Notes: generated by a model not told the origin, from the letters alone. 64,000 bases of DNA from Stemphylium vesicarium (GCA_004380135.1 QXCR01000041.1:280799-344798), one strand, 5' to 3'. Positions 44,044-55,540 are shown, counted from the stretch's first letter. Translations and numbers: made by a program.

Positions 44044-45532
44044 CTATCCAAATGCAGCGGACCCTTGCAGCTTTCGTCCAAGATGTGCAAATAATGCTCC
44101 ATCTCGGCGCGATAGCCCATGGTTGTCCGTGGCTTGCATCTGCATCGTGTTAGTATTTGATGCCTGGGTTGGGGTATAGCGGCTGGCAACTTACTGAGTC
44201 CTTGATGTCGTACACGCGTTTCGCCTGGTTCATTCCCTAGTGAAGGGTCTGTCTCTCTTTGTCGTAGTAAGCCCGGAGTGCCGCGTATGATGGGTGGGCA
44301 GTTAGCATTGCGTTTAGGGACTCGTATAGGGCGAGTCCGTAGGCTTGGAAGATACCGTGGTACTGTTTAACAACCCAAGGCAGGAGGGCGCGTTTGCTCT
44401 CTGGCGTGTCGGGCTTCGTCTGGATCTTCTTCAACTTCATATTCATGACACTCAAACAGTTCTTCTCGTTGTTGATGAGCTTGATCTCTTGCATGTGTTT
44501 GTACGCGCTGTCGACCGTTTTGAGCTTCAGCCATCTGTAGCCCGCGAATAAATGGGACCTCAGGTCAGCATCTCTGAAAGAGACGGCTGCTTCCTTGATC
44601 GTAGGGGCGAGGTCAAGAAACCGAATGTCCTCGGGGCTATCGATAACATCAGCGAAGTCGAGGAGGCTAACTAGCTTAGCCGCGTGTCGACTGCGGTTCG
44701 ACCGTGGGATGTCTGACATCGTCAGTACCTTCTCGATATGGTCTCGAAGGTCTTTGGGATCGAACTCGAACACGTCGTGGATTACAAGAACACCGCTCTG
44801 GAGTTGGTCAATGACGAGAAGCTCTTCGTCACGAGAGATCAGGCTCTCGACCGCCTTCACCATCTTGTTGGTGCCCTCAGGGTCTGAGGCTAGTGGTGCC
44901 GTGACGTTCACCTGCTCGGGCTTTAGGAAGGCTGGATTTTCGACTTGCGTGCTTGGTGCGGCCTTGGATCCTTCTTCTTCCTTGACTGTGCCCATAGCTG
45001 TGGTTAGAGTTATATCCGTAGCCGGCTTGTCCTCTACAGACTCCAATAGAGCCCGCTCCTTCTCCCTGAATTCCGCCTCAAGCTCCCTCTTATCTTGCAG
45101 GAGCTGGCCAGCTCTTGCGGTCACACCCTGCTCATTCTCCAGACACTTCTTCTCTCGTGCAGTGAGCCTACTCTCACGCCCCGCAAGTGCATTCTCCCTA
45201 ACATTGCTTGCTTGCTTCTGCCCAGTGGCGTCAGTGCTTGACTTGGTGTCGTGAGCTGGCTTGTGCAGAGCGGTTTCAGCTTCGACCTCAGCCTTGCGGG
45301 CAGAGTTGTCAACAAGCAAAACAATCAAAATTTGCAGGTCAACTTGAATTGATTGATCCCAATATACTAATAGCATTGACTTGATTAACTTGATAGCACT
45401 TGGGGTCGCATTTTGATTGCAAATTGATTGATTAATCAATAACTTAATACTAAGAAGCTTAACTCTAATACTTATAACTAAGCGTCTGACCACAGCCGCA
45501 TATATCATAGATCCCAACCAGCTCGTAATCAC
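44044..45532 (-). pseudogene. Unknown coiled-coil gene, 5' end replaced by an insertion, with an in-frame TAG
   Basis: A minus-strand frame runs from the insertion (first ATG 45532 lies in repeat-like DNA; genuine-looking coding starts near 45316, SARKAEVEAE) to TAG at 44239-44237. It encodes a Glu/Arg-rich coiled coil (LTAREKKCLENEQ, EAEFREKERALLESVE) and a helical C-terminal domain (SLLDFADVIDSPEDI, LPWVVKQYHGIFQAYGLALY). The frame continues past the TAG without a break as GMNQAKRVYDIKDS. It then meets a perfect-consensus 55-nt intron (GTAAGT at 44194, CTAAC, GCAG ending 44140) and finishes in MQATDNHGLSRRDGALFAHL to TAG at 44044. The intron argues that the downstream part is coding and the first TAG is a nonsense mutation of CAG. 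The family is not recognised. It may be the 3' half of the gene at 46719-47930. Confidence 0.5.
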
Positions 45533-46717
45533 TGAGCTTGCTATGGTTGCAACCTGATGTCTTGTCTATATATATAGCCTAGTGGCTCCACATCATATGA
45601 GTTAGATCAGATCGGAATATCTCTAGTTCCTAATATTATTGTAAGGAGTTCTTGAACAGGTGCTGAAATATGGGTATAGTCTTGTATTGAGACGAATCCT
45701 TGAGGAGCTGTCGAGGCTTCCAGAGGGATGATATATACCTATAGCACGTGACTGCGGCTAGTGAGGGCCGACGGTGGCCCGAAGGGTCCCCGGTGGCTTG
45801 CCTGCCTGTGGCTAAGACCTATGGCGTTGGAATATCGTGACATGTACTAGCGAATTAGTAGTTAGGTAGGTGATCACTAGCGAATCCCCGCTATTATATA
45901 TTTTTACTTTTTCTTTAGGAAGAAGCCCTAGTAAGGCCTAGATGACTATAAACTTTGTGTAACTCTTTGTTACGGCCCAGCCGCACCAGATCACCTCGAA
46001 GCAACCAGAGCCAGTCATCGGTATGACTTTCCGCGTTAGTAGGACGTGCGGCGCGGTTACCACGCCGCATGTCACGTGACTGCTTGAAGTGCTTAGTAGC
46101 CTTAGCACACTAAGCAGAACTGAGCAGTGCTTAGTGATTAGTATCTCTTAGCAGAACTAAGCAACTAAGCAACCTACATTTATTAAGTATATAGCTACTA
46201 GATAGCGCACTCTTATAGTCGCTATATTTAACTTTAAAATCTAAGGATTAGTACTTAATTCTTAAAGACCTTAAGTAATTATATTAATCTTCTAATTATA
46301 CTTACTTACCTTATACTATTATATCGATCCTCTAATCGTGCTAGTATAACCCTATTTATTACGCGCCTAGCTCATTCCCAAGAACTAACCCTAGGACCCT
46401 CTAAGGACGGACCTTCACAATCTTATATAAATAAGTGCCTTTTTATAATAAGAGCTACGTGTGCCCTTACTATAAGACTTTAATTAAACAACCTTAAAAC
46501 CTAATACTATAGAACTCTTATTAGATTACTTATATATTAAACTTAATAGCCTTGCTAAAAGTAGCCTAAAATAATCTAAGGATTCTTCTAGCTAACTTAT
46601 TAATTATTCAATCAAATCAATCAAGATTCTAAGTGCAGCTTGACTTGATTGCTAATTACCTAGGGCGGCAATTGGCTTGATTGACTTGACAACAAGCAAT
46701 CAAAACAAGCAAAAGCC
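45317..46717. mobile_element. AT-rich insertion between two gene parts, contains a solo LTR
   Basis: About 1.4 kb of lower GC. Both ends are rich in CAATCAA, TTGACTTGATT and AACAAGCAA motifs: left TTGTCAACAAGCAAAACAAT, right TTGACTTGACAACAAGCAAT. These resemble subterminal repeats of a DNA transposon, though I could not define exact termini or a target duplication. A solo LTR (45968-46419) lies inside. It separates two minus-strand coding blocks. Confidence 0.45.
45968..46419 (+). mobile_element. Solo LTR (family E), second copy
   Basis: 452 bp, TGTTACGGCC...GACGGACCTTCACA, clearly the same family as 16442-16897. Long shared stretches include TATAGCTACTAGATAGCGCAC and CTAGCTCATTCCC. Flanking bases are CTCTT and ATCTT, an imperfect 5-bp duplication. 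The 5' quarter differs from the other copy. Confidence 0.75.
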
Positions 46718-46718
46718 A

Positions 46719-47930
46719 TCAGGTTTTTTGCTTACTGACAAGTCTGCCAATGAACACCGGCTTAGCTGCTGAAGGCCCCGTAATTGGCTCATCAAAATTG
46801 AAAGTAGATACCTTCTCTTTCGGTTTGGGAAATAAAGAGTTTGAACCGTGGTTTAGCTCAGAAGAGGAATGAACAGCTATTTTGGTAGCAGCGGCTTCTG
46901 GTGGGGGCATGAACTTGGACTTTGAGGTCTCACCCTCGCCTTGAACTTGATTCGATGCAGTCGCTTGGCCGAACGCGAAGGGCTGGGGACCGAAGCCCGA
47001 CCCGAGTTTTCCAAACAGTGACGAGTTGGAATTCTGGGGCGATCCCAGAGCCTTCAATCCGGGGGTTTTCACACCAAAGGTGTCAGGCTTCTCGCCAAAC
47101 TTTGATCCCTCATCAGTTGTTGACGTACCGCTGGGCATTTTGGGAGGCGGCTGCAAGAACCCTTGGAAGATTGTGCCTGTTTTGCTGGTTGCTGCTAATC
47201 CAAAGGCGCCCACAAGAGGTGTATCTGATCCAGACTTCGATGTTGTCACGGAAGTCTTGGAGGTGGGAGCAATATCGGACATGTTCGTTATCGGTAGGGG
47301 TACACTAAAAGTGGAACCAGCAGGTGCGGCAAAGATACCAGTTATTCCTGGTAAAGTGAAAGTAGATGCGGTCTGGGGTTGTGTGCTTCCAGAATTGACG
47401 TCTTTGGATGGTTTTTGTTCAGATCCTGTTGAGACTACCTGATCGGAAGTAGCGCTTCCATCGTTCTCAGTCTTGTCTGTAGCCAGTAGAGTAGGGTTGA
47501 CCGAGGGTGGTCGAGACACAGAAGCCGGCTGCTGAGGGGAAGCGCCAACCACTTTCATCAAGGCAGCGGAGGCTTCTCTGGAGACTCTTGCAGGCTTCTT
47601 CCTAACGACTGTGTCTTCTTCCTTGTTTGGATAGTTGGTATGCTGTGTAAAAAACCGTTCCCAGCCTTCCCATACATCGGGAAGACTATCCTGAAGCGTT
47701 TCGTATTGTTCGATGAGTTGTTGGGCCTTTTGTTCGTAGTCGGTAAGGTCCTCAGCAGACTTCAAGACGCTTTGCTCGACCGCACGTCTGTCAGGGAGGA
47801 ACACCGATTCAGTGAAGATAAGCTCGGTCTTGGCACAGTCCTTGGAAATCTTCTCATAGCACTCTTTAAGCACTTTGTGGATTCTTCTGGCAGATACTTG
47901 GCGCTGGTGGGTCGTGATATTTGAAGCCAT
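46719..47930 (-). CDS. FG-repeat protein (nucleoporin-like), unknown
   Basis: An intronless frame of 403 aa starting MASNITTHQRQVSARRIHKV. Residues 1-105 are helical (HKVLKECYEKISKDCAK, DYEQKAQQLIEQYETLQDSL, WEGWERFF). The rest is Ser/Thr/Pro-rich with scattered FG motifs (GAFGLAAT, SLFGKLGSGFGPQPFAFGQA, KFGEKPDTFG), as in nuclear-pore FG proteins. It ends GRLVSKQKT and stops exactly where the insertion at 46717 begins, so the natural C-terminus may have been lost, with the coding block at 44044-45316 as its continuation. Nuclear-pore function is only suggested by composition. Confidence 0.6.
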   Translation of the reverse strand: MASNITTHQRQVSARRIHKVLKECYEKISKDCAKTELIFTESVFLPDRRAVEQSVLKSAEDLTDYEQKAQQLIEQYETLQDSLPDVWEGWERFFTQHTNYPNKEEDTVVRKKPARVSREASAALMKVVGASPQQPASVSRPPSVNPTLLATDKTENDGSATSDQVVSTGSEQKPSKDVNSGSTQPQTASTFTLPGITGIFAAPAGSTFSVPLPITNMSDIAPTSKTSVTTSKSGSDTPLVGAFGLAATSKTGTIFQGFLQPPPKMPSGTSTTDEGSKFGEKPDTFGVKTPGLKALGSPQNSNSSLFGKLGSGFGPQPFAFGQATASNQVQGEGETSKSKFMPPPEAAATKIAVHSSSELNHGSNSLFPKPKEKVSTFNFDEPITGPSAAKPVFIGRLVSKQKT

Positions 47931-48940
47931 GGCGGAAGCTGTGATAAGTTGTAATGCTTTACTCTTGGGTGAGATGACTTTCTGATGGCGCGTCGAAGCT
48001 ATTCAATAATGTAAGCTAATAGCCCCGAATGCGAAGGTTTGTTACAATGTAAGTGTCTATGAGAGTCTACGGGTTTAGCATCGCAGGTGCAAGGTACAAT
48101 GATAGCGAGAGCTCACTTCTGAGGGTGAGTGTTTCGGTTTTGACCTCGAATGCCACTTACATCGGCGCAGTGAATAGTGGTAGAGCTCAAAATTGGTCGA
48201 AGGGGTTTAATGACAATCGGTCTGGAAAATCAGTGGTTGAGGTTGACTGCGCTGAAGGATAGTGTAAGAGTAGGCGTCAGGGGTATAAATACTAGGAGGC
48301 GCAACGAGCGGGGCTCCGTAACAGGGTCCAGCACGTGACGCAGCTGAGCCGATGGCGCAACTCTCCGTGCTCTTTCACTCCTTCCAAGACAGTCATTGAA
48401 CCAAGTGAAGGGTGGGATCACTCTAATAAAGAATATCAGAAAGACTCACCATTCCTCTGGGGCGACCGCTCAATCCTAGAAGCTTGCGTCGAGCACTGCT
48501 GTCTGTAGACCTGCTCACCCTGTTTTCCTGACCCCTACCCTCATTCCCAACACAAGCCTGACGGACTTTGCACAGTCGCACGCGCGCGCCTTTATTCTTT
48601 TAAAAAAATACTACTCGAGTACAATATCCAAAATCTGGTTTGTGAGGCTCGGTACACTTTGCGCTGTCTGCCTCTACGACCAAATGCGAGCGGACATCGG
48701 GGTTATCGTAGCCGTGACCATATCTCGCCTGGACACGAAGACGATAGAACAATGGCGTATCACTTGGAATTTCTTCTCGTTAGCTCTTGGTTTTTGTGTT
48801 GCTTCAATGTGCAGTCGCGCACACTGTATGTAGCGCCCCTGTCGCATTGCGTCCACTAAGCATCAAGGTGCCTTTCCTGTTGCTGGCTGACTCCATGATG
48901 ACGTTTAGTGAACTGCGAAATCGGAAAAGTTTATCGGGTA
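47931..48940. other. Intergenic region upstream of FG gene
   Basis: 1.0 kb with short unsupported frames. It includes a poly-A-like TTTTAAAAAAATAC stretch near 48600. No gene recognised. Confidence 0.4.
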
Positions 48941-49733
48941 TTAATACACTATGAGGTCGTCGTAGCTACATAGCATATCTTGAAGCTCATGCTCTCTGCC
49001 AAGCAAGTAGGCACGGTAAAGGCATGTAGCTATGAACCGGAGGCAAAACCATGATCTGATAGCAATACAAATTAGCCAAGGTTCTGTGAGCAAAGCTCCC
49101 ACTGCAAAGAAAGATCATAAAGATGGCTTACGCTGTTAGAATGGACAGTCCATACGATATTCTCATAACCTGGCAACCCCCTACAGTCCACGGCCACGCA
49201 TCCTCACATCCCCGTTCCAGGTACCATGGCCTCATACTGATATGCTTAGGATCGGAAAAGTCTCCCGAGTTCTGGAGCACCGCGCTGCATACCCATAGTC
49301 CGGCGAGGAGAATGTCGTACATTGCATTGATTGTAATTGTCGCATAGAGATCCAGGCTATGTCCATTGAGGCAGTTGACTTGAAGGCGCACAATCCAAAC
49401 GAACAGTGTTACGATAGCGATGGCTAGATTGCCCAATGTAGAGCTAAATGTACACTATGTCAGAGTCGGGTTGGTCTACTATGGCTGCAACTAGTGCAAC
49501 GAGACGTACCTCTCATCCCAGATCAAAGGTACGGGCGGCGACTTGCGATAATTCGCATAGTCATATACCCGCTGTTGTGAGTCGGAGTTCCAGCCCAGAG
49601 TACCACCATTTCGCCAAAGGTTGGTACGGAAACGATCTGGGTATGCGGTTGCGAAGAGGGAGAGAAGCACTAGAGCTAGGACGAGCTCGATCAACATGGC
49701 GCACAGAAATAGAAGGTACGATATACGAAGCAT
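48941..49733 (-). CDS. Four-transmembrane MARVEL-like membrane protein
   Basis: Three exons (49733-49510, 49443-49132, 49055-48941), introns of 66 and 76 nt, 216 aa. The second intron uses GTAAGC, a CTAAT branch site and ATCAG; using the nearer TTTGCAG would leave an impossible 30-nt intron. Hydrophobic segments are residues 3-27 (ISYLLFLCAMLIELVLALVL), 77-97 (TLGNLAIAIVTLFVWIV), 107-131 (TITINAMYDILLAGLWVC) and 168-190 (ISYGLSILTASWFCLRFIA). This four-helix plan with a polar first loop is that of fungal MARVEL-domain proteins, which act in membrane apposition and cortical domains. The protein ends in a short polar tail. Family assignment rests on topology rather than on signature residues. 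Confidence 0.65.
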
Positions 49734-50668
49734 GGTAACGACGAGCAATGACACTTGTTGCAGAATCACTGTGGAAAATTCGGGGAGTGTATTATGCAGT
49801 AGAGAGCTCTCATGTCGATTTGAGGAGAGAAGATGTCGACTGCACTAAAAGAACGCACGCTTGACCGCTTCAGATGTGCTGAATATTGATTACAAGCGGA
49901 GGATGGCCTTGGATCCTACGAACGAACAGCTGCCTCTGGCGTGGAGAAGGTGGTGCAATGTACAAGCGTGGTTTAGCGTGCTCGTTTCTGATACGCCCAA
50001 TTGTTTGCCCAGGCGAACATGTGGGTTCCAAAGTTGCGCAAATGGCCTCAACCGAGCACTAACTCTTGACCTGATCAAATGTTGTCTCGAACCGCCATAA
50101 GAATCGGGTATTTTCGTGAACTGTGTAATTAATAGTAGTGCGCCAATATGCGGCCATTGGGATGTGAGTAGAGACCGCACCAGATAGCAGCGCACAATGC
50201 CGCGTTGAACCCTTTGCGTGCGGCGGCTTGATCAGCCCATCGAAATGCAGAAGCTTCTCCCAGGCATAGTGCAGGCACTCATGCCAGCCTCATCGCATAC
50301 CTATGTCGAAATACACTTCGCCTGGGGATCTGCCTGGATCTTGAGTCGGTCGGCGTGTCAAGAACACGTGGAGATAATATTTGGCTGCCGTAGACCAAAC
50401 AGGTGCGTCGAGCGTTTTACATTAAAACTAAAAATTCTTAAATTATAGAATGTCGCTGTCTTGAAACTTCATAGCTGTTAGCTATAAGTCTTGGTGATGA
50501 AGACTGAGTGCGTACCATTTGGCCCCATCGAAACTATGTTTCTTGCGCACGACCACTCTTGTCCGAGTTCCTGCTTTACCCGTCCCTCTGGAGCGTCTGA
50601 TCCGACATACTCTTTCTGCTCCATAATCTTCTTCCCATCGGCTCCGCATGTCATCCGCCATATCAACC
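49734..50668. other. Intergenic region upstream of MARVEL-like gene
   Basis: About 0.9 kb. Frames at 49861-50100 and 49890-50195 have no recognisable content. Confidence 0.4.
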
Positions 50669-50842
50669 TCAATGCTTCGTTCCCGTCTGTCTCATCCTGT
50701 TCTGGTCGTGCGTAGTGTCTGCTACGTCCATCTCTGGCTCTCTCAACAAGTACCACGCCGTATATCCGGCGAAGAAGACCACATTCACCTGGTAGGTGTA
50801 GCGAAGGAGGGTGCCAATGCGGGCATTCGGTCTGGGCGCCAT
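50669..50842 (-). CDS. Possible small protein (57 aa)
   Basis: An ATG at 50842 opens MAPRPNARIGTLLRYTYQVN followed by VVFFAGYTAWYLLREPEMD, a short basic N-terminus plus one hydrophobic segment, as in small mitochondrial or ER membrane proteins. It ends at TGA 50669. A neighbouring frame stays open to 50478, so an intron (GTGAAT after Gln18) or a frameshift could give a longer product. I do not recognise it. Confidence 0.3.
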   Translation of the reverse strand: MAPRPNARIGTLLRYTYQVNVVFFAGYTAWYLLREPEMDVADTTHDQNRMRQTGTKH

Positions 50843-51086
50843 GGCTTCCGTCTGTCAGGCGCCTGTGGAGGAGGTAATCGTCAGCGGAAATGCGCTGTTG
50901 GGGAAGTCGCGATTCGCCCTGACGTCATCCTCACGTCTCAGTGCTCAGCGACCATAGCAGCCAAAAACTACCTTTCTAGACACGTCGTGCGGGTGCGACA
51001 CGCTTCCAGAAGGCATGCTTTTTTTTCGGTCGAAAAAACGAGAGCGTCCTGCAGTAGCCGTCTCGATTTGACGCATTATCCTACAT

Positions 51087-52320
51087 TCACAACCGATCCA
51101 GATTATACTCCTTGGTGACCTTGATTTCGTTTGCACCCAATGATCCCACCCTCTCTAGGTTCTCCGACTCGTTGGTCAACGTAACAAAGGCAGCCACCTG
51201 TGGTTTCGCGGAAGACGGCATCCACTGCGAAGGCTCATTCAGATTTGATGTCGAAGAGCCGCTGCTCGTTGTCCGGAACTTCAGCCTACGGAGGCCGTGG
51301 CACTCGTTGGGCACGATTGGAGAATTCCTACGCCACGATGGCAATGAACGAACGTTTGGAACACAGCAGCAGATGATGCCGACAGCAACCTCGATGGGCG
51401 AGAAACAGATGCGCCACCATGACGCGCCGATTGCATCCTCTTCCACATCGCCAAAGACGTTGATTGCGCAATCTATGCGCAGGACGGCGAGGATGGTGCA
51501 GCTGTGCAAGGTCAATAAATTTTACCAAGAAACGCTGCACGCGGTCACTTACAAGCATCCAAGGAGGAATAAAACCATGACGGACCACCTCTTCTTCGCC
51601 GAAAGCTCTGCTGCCAGAATGGCCGGTACCGGAGCGAAGAGTATAACACTGTTGAAAAACACGTGGAGCGATCCGATGATGATGCACGACTTCTTGCTCT
51701 GCAACTCACATGTTCCCGGCGGATGGCACATGCTGATCCAACCTGCCAACGACCAAATGTACCAGATTGCGATGAGCCCTATTGAGACCCAACAGGCGAT
51801 TTGAGCGGTGCGCTTTCTCTCGTACAGACGGACATAGGACTTTGCGAAAGCGATCTGGACGGTTGCGATGGACGTGGCCCAGCATATGTCGAGTGCGAAT
51901 TGTATCTTGGATGATATGTTAGCATTTTTTCCTTCTGCTGGTTCAACCCTTTCCAAACGTACTCGCAGCCAGAATCGCTCCACGACCTCGAAGTTCTTGG
52001 TTGGATCCGCCTTGATCTGATCGCTCGTCAAGCCCTCACCACCTAGGAATACTAAGACGTAAACCATGGTGACCACGACGAAGCTCATAGCCTTTTGGAG
52101 TGTCAGCCTAGTGTCGCATCTGCCAGTCAAACAGCCCTACCAGAGCAGCCAACATGAGGGCATCCTCGGTCAGAGTATTGATTCTTCGCACGCTCCTGGT
52201 GTACCATCTCGCCGCTACGGCAGCCGACGCTGCAACGAAACAAATCAGAGGGGCGATCAGCAACGCGAGTTGCTTTCCATTGACAATGTCAAAACGATCA
52301 GTGCTAGTCGTTCGCGCCAT
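51087..52320 (-). CDS. PTH11-type G-protein-coupled receptor-like membrane protein
   Basis: Four exons (52320-52141, 52091-51963, 51905-51553, 51501-51087) with introns of 49, 57 and 51 nt give 358 aa. Hydrophobic segments include LALLIAPLICFVAASAAVAA (about 18-37), MSFVVVTMVYVLVFLGG (about 62-78), IQFALDICWATSIATVQIAF, ACWVSIGLIAIWYIWSL, GSLHVFFNSVILFAPVPAIL and SVMVLFLLGC. The last block, SPIEVAVGIICCCVPNVRSL, matches the family's terminal helix pattern. A polar tail of about 95 residues follows. There is no CFEM domain, so this is the rhodopsin-like subgroup without the cysteine-rich ectodomain. PTH11 proteins sense host or surface cues in pathogenic fungi; the ligand here is unknown. No damage is seen. 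Confidence 0.82.
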
Positions 52321-54410
52321 GATGATTGTAATCCACTTCTCGTCTTTACCGCATGCCGAGCGTTTTTCGAAGTCGTCGAGAAGGGGTCGTAGCGGGAACC
52401 AGGATTATAGACCCCACTGAAGGAGCGACTCGACGAAGATAAAGCCAAAATGAGGATCCTCCCAGTTCCCTGGTCGGGACCACCGCAGTGTTATGCGCCA
52501 TGCCCATTAGGACTACCGTCAACGCCTATCTCGTGTCACCAAGGGTGCTCTGACCCTGCCGCCCATGCGACATGTGCTGACGGCTCTTCGGGAGTCAAAG
52601 TTGGCGTAGCGGGGGGACGTGGTGTGCGCCGCTGATTTGTCGCACATCATGCGGACCGACGCGGAACACGGCTAACCTGCGTGCACCCTGGTCGCCAAAT
52701 GTCCCCAACCCAATCACGTAGGGTGACAAACACCCACCAATGCAGCCTCCGCGCATGGGGGTTTTGCACTCACAGAATGTGATACGCGTTAGATGCGCTA
52801 CCGAAGAACGAAAAAGAAACATTCCTTTTGGTCTTTGGTCCTGGTCCTCACTAGGTTCAACCAGGGGTTTCACTGTGGTCGAGGCGACCGGCAGAGCGAG
52901 TGGTGCTCTGCTACTGGTGATGCGCGCACATGTATGCATCATCGCTGCGGGCACGCCGAAAAGGTTGGAACTAACAGCTCAGGGCGACGGCCTCATTCTC
53001 CTATCGAACACGCCGTCCCGGGCTCAACACCGAAAACTGAAACGAGCGGCCTTCCGCCTTAAGGCACCCAGAACATGGGTTCCTGCTGCAAGCGAAGTGG
53101 CGTCTTTCTACCCCAGCCTAGAACACGCGCCCGAGTCATGGTCGAGTCTGTTGCACACTTTCTTTTCAAGCCTCTCACTTCTGCGACACCTATGAGATGA
53201 ATAAGGCGCCCATCAGCTAACCGTTATCCCGTTAGTCCTCCACCACAACGCTCCATACACACGTGGCAAGCACGTTGTGCGAGCAATCCTTCAAAATCCA
53301 GATCGCACTCAGTCAGACAAATCTCCGATGTTATACCGTGTGTACCGAGTAGTTGCGCCGACGTCTTGCTGTATCACGCTCTACAACAGGTAGGTCTGAC
53401 GTATCCCACGGACGCTTGTCGCTCCCCCGTCTTTGCAGCCCGACTTCCGCTGCATGTGAAAATGAGCCCACTCTGTATGATTTACATGCACGAGTACGTG
53501 GGGTTGCGGCAGAATATGGAGCTACATGTCGTCATTGCCATTCACACTTCAAGCCGTTATTTACCCGCTTGGACAGTTGTATGTATGGAGTCGTAAGCTG
53601 TATCCTCCTCGACTGCTTTTTCGTTTCCTGGCCCTATATGCCCTGAACAATGCATCTGTGAAAGAATGCGGCCCTTGCACAGAGTAGGCAGGTAAGCTGG
53701 ACTGCTTGCGCTCACATTAAGGACTTTGCCCGTTCGTCTCGGTGCTGCAATCGGCTCACTTTCCCACGTTTCAGCGTCTGGGGACGTTGTCTGGACCGCG
53801 TCTGCACATCTGATCTGCATCGCGTGCCTAGTGGTAGAAAGCCAGGTACCAGTCGCGCCTGAACATACTTTGATTGCACTCAACGCAGGGGCTTAGTATG
53901 GTGGTCGAGAGCTAGGTCCGAAACTATGTCGGGACGGAAGTACGTGCGATGATCGATCTGTCGGCTTGAGCGTAGGGGAAAAGACTTGGTGATCGAGAGT
54001 TCATTTCGTGCCGGGTAAGGCGCGGACTGTGGTGTCAACGTTCGGCGTAGCTGTCACTTAGCGTAGGCTAGTATAACAGGTGCTTGGCGAATACCGTAGT
54101 GGCGCCGATGACATTACTAAATCGATAGTCAGAGTGGCCAAAACCAACACATGCATATCATGGCACAATACAGTCACAGCAGATGACCACTCAGGAGAGA
54201 CGAAGTGTAAATAGCAATGTGATGGACAACTACATGCGCGGAACCCGACAAACCCAAACGAATCGAAAACGAAGCGCGGAGGACTTCACCGACCCAGAAC
54301 TCAGAAACCGAAACCCCAATAGCACAGCCAGGAGGTTTTCGCATACTTCAAAATCAGCATGCTGGTGCCTCAAACCCCCACTCCCATAGGCCGCCACCCT
54401 GCTCTATCCC
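52321..54410. other. Intergenic region between the receptor gene and RING gene
   Basis: 2.1 kb with no supported gene. Frames at 52740-53195, 53353-53646 and 54183-54389 are open but unrecognised. Confidence 0.4.
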
Positions 54411-54908
54411 CTAAAACCAGTAACTCCGGGGAAACAACTGCGTCCTGCACATTGGGCAGGAACTCTTCTCCTGCAGCCAAGTTCTGATGCACCTGCAGCC
54501 AAAAACATGCCCGCAAGCCACCAGCCTCAAACCAGACTCTGAAGCGGCATCCACATGGCAGTGGACTGCGGGTTCAGGCTGAGCATTCTTCGATTTTTGA
54601 AGAATACTCATGGAGTCCGCCCCCAAAAGGATGCCATCTAGGAAGGTCCTCTAAGCCTCGCTGAGGAATTTGGCGGTGTTGACGTCCTTTAGCTCGAGAA
54701 TGCTGAGGAGGTTGGTTTGGGGGTGGACGCCTTCTAGGAATGTTTTTTCGGCTTCGCTCAGGGGCTTGTGGTCAGCCCCCGAGGCCTCGCAAGCGAGGTC
54801 TTCTCGACAGATTGTGCAGATTTCTGCGGTGTGTGGTGCTTGGAGGGAGGGCTCTAGGCCGCTCTCCTCGGAAATGGCCCTGCTGCGGTAGGCGGGCTGG
54901 GAAGACAT
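54411..54908 (-). pseudogene. RING-type protein gene with a single in-frame TAG
   Basis: A frame of 165 residues from ATG 54908 (MSSQPAYRSRAISEE) to TAG 54411, interrupted once by TAG at codon 86 (54653-54651). Before the stop: ICTICREDL (first C-x2-C) and a Leu-rich linker. After it: RTFLDGILLGADSMSILQ, then ACGHVFGCRCIRTWLQEKSS and CPMCRTQLF, which complete the finger in the same frame. The second half uses the CGHxxGxxC form common in fungal RING proteins. No GT-AG intron with plausible signals removes the stop. CAG-to-TAG is a RIP-type change. Translational readthrough is the alternative. Confidence 0.6.
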
Positions 54909-55482
54909 GCTGATGTGGTGGTGATGTTGATCTGGATGTTGAAAAGGCTTATTGTGTGCCTTTGTCTTCTTGTTGATGTTGGTTTTGGTGGTGGATTGTG
55001 AAATATTCTTTGGTTCTTGGACGTTGAGCAATATGAGAGTTGATTGCTAAAGAAGGGAAGAGGAGACAGGATTTGGGCTCCTTGTAAAGGATTAAAGAAA
55101 AATTTGAAAGGGCAAAGGCCAGATACTCAGCCCTTTTTCTCTAGAACATTGGCACTGAAGGACACGTTGATTATACAAAAGAATGCGCCAGTACCGCGCT
55201 TTAGGGGAGCGCTGCGAGATTACACCAATTAACTATCAAACATAGGCCTGGAGGCATTCGCTGCCTTGTCGTGTGCTATGCTAAGAGTAACCTCTACCTA
55301 TTACTGTATACATCCTGGACTCCACATCACCAGTGCGCACACAGCTCTTGACGGTACTGAAGGCCTCCTAGAGTCCACTTCACCAACGTGCACGCAAGTT
55401 CCGAAGGTATTGAAGGCCTTCTGGATCTGGCATACTATTGAACCATTATATAGGTCTCCGTCCTTCCGCAGATACCTAGTAC
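54909..55482. other. Intergenic region with a diverged 53-bp tandem duplication
   Basis: No gene. At 55318-55424 two diverged ~53-bp units lie head to tail (each CTCCACATCACC/GTCCACTTCACC...GTACTGAAGGCCT-like). Confidence 0.45.
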
Positions 55483-55540
55483 CAGACTTGCTATCAGTCA
55501 GTTCAGTCAGTCCGGAGGCCTCCGGACTGACTGAACTGAT
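55483..55540. repeat. Dispersed repeat with perfect 42-bp palindrome, copy 2
   Basis: The palindrome 55498-55539 and the preceding 15 bp are identical to 32494-32551. It lies just outside hAT-like DNA (subterminal ACTAAAC/CTAGACTAAC repeats follow from 55551), so it may mark a transposon end. Confidence 0.85.

Noticed and set aside
45549..45841. Possible Copia-type solo LTR (TGCAACC...CGTGACA)
   Set aside because: No matching target duplication and no second copy in the window.
49102..49131. 30-nt second intron for the MARVEL-like gene
   Set aside because: Too short for a fungal intron. The 76-nt alternative keeps the frame and completes the fourth membrane helix.
52740..53195. 151-codon frame between receptor and RING gene
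   Set aside because: No motif; composition typical of chance frames in GC-balanced DNA.
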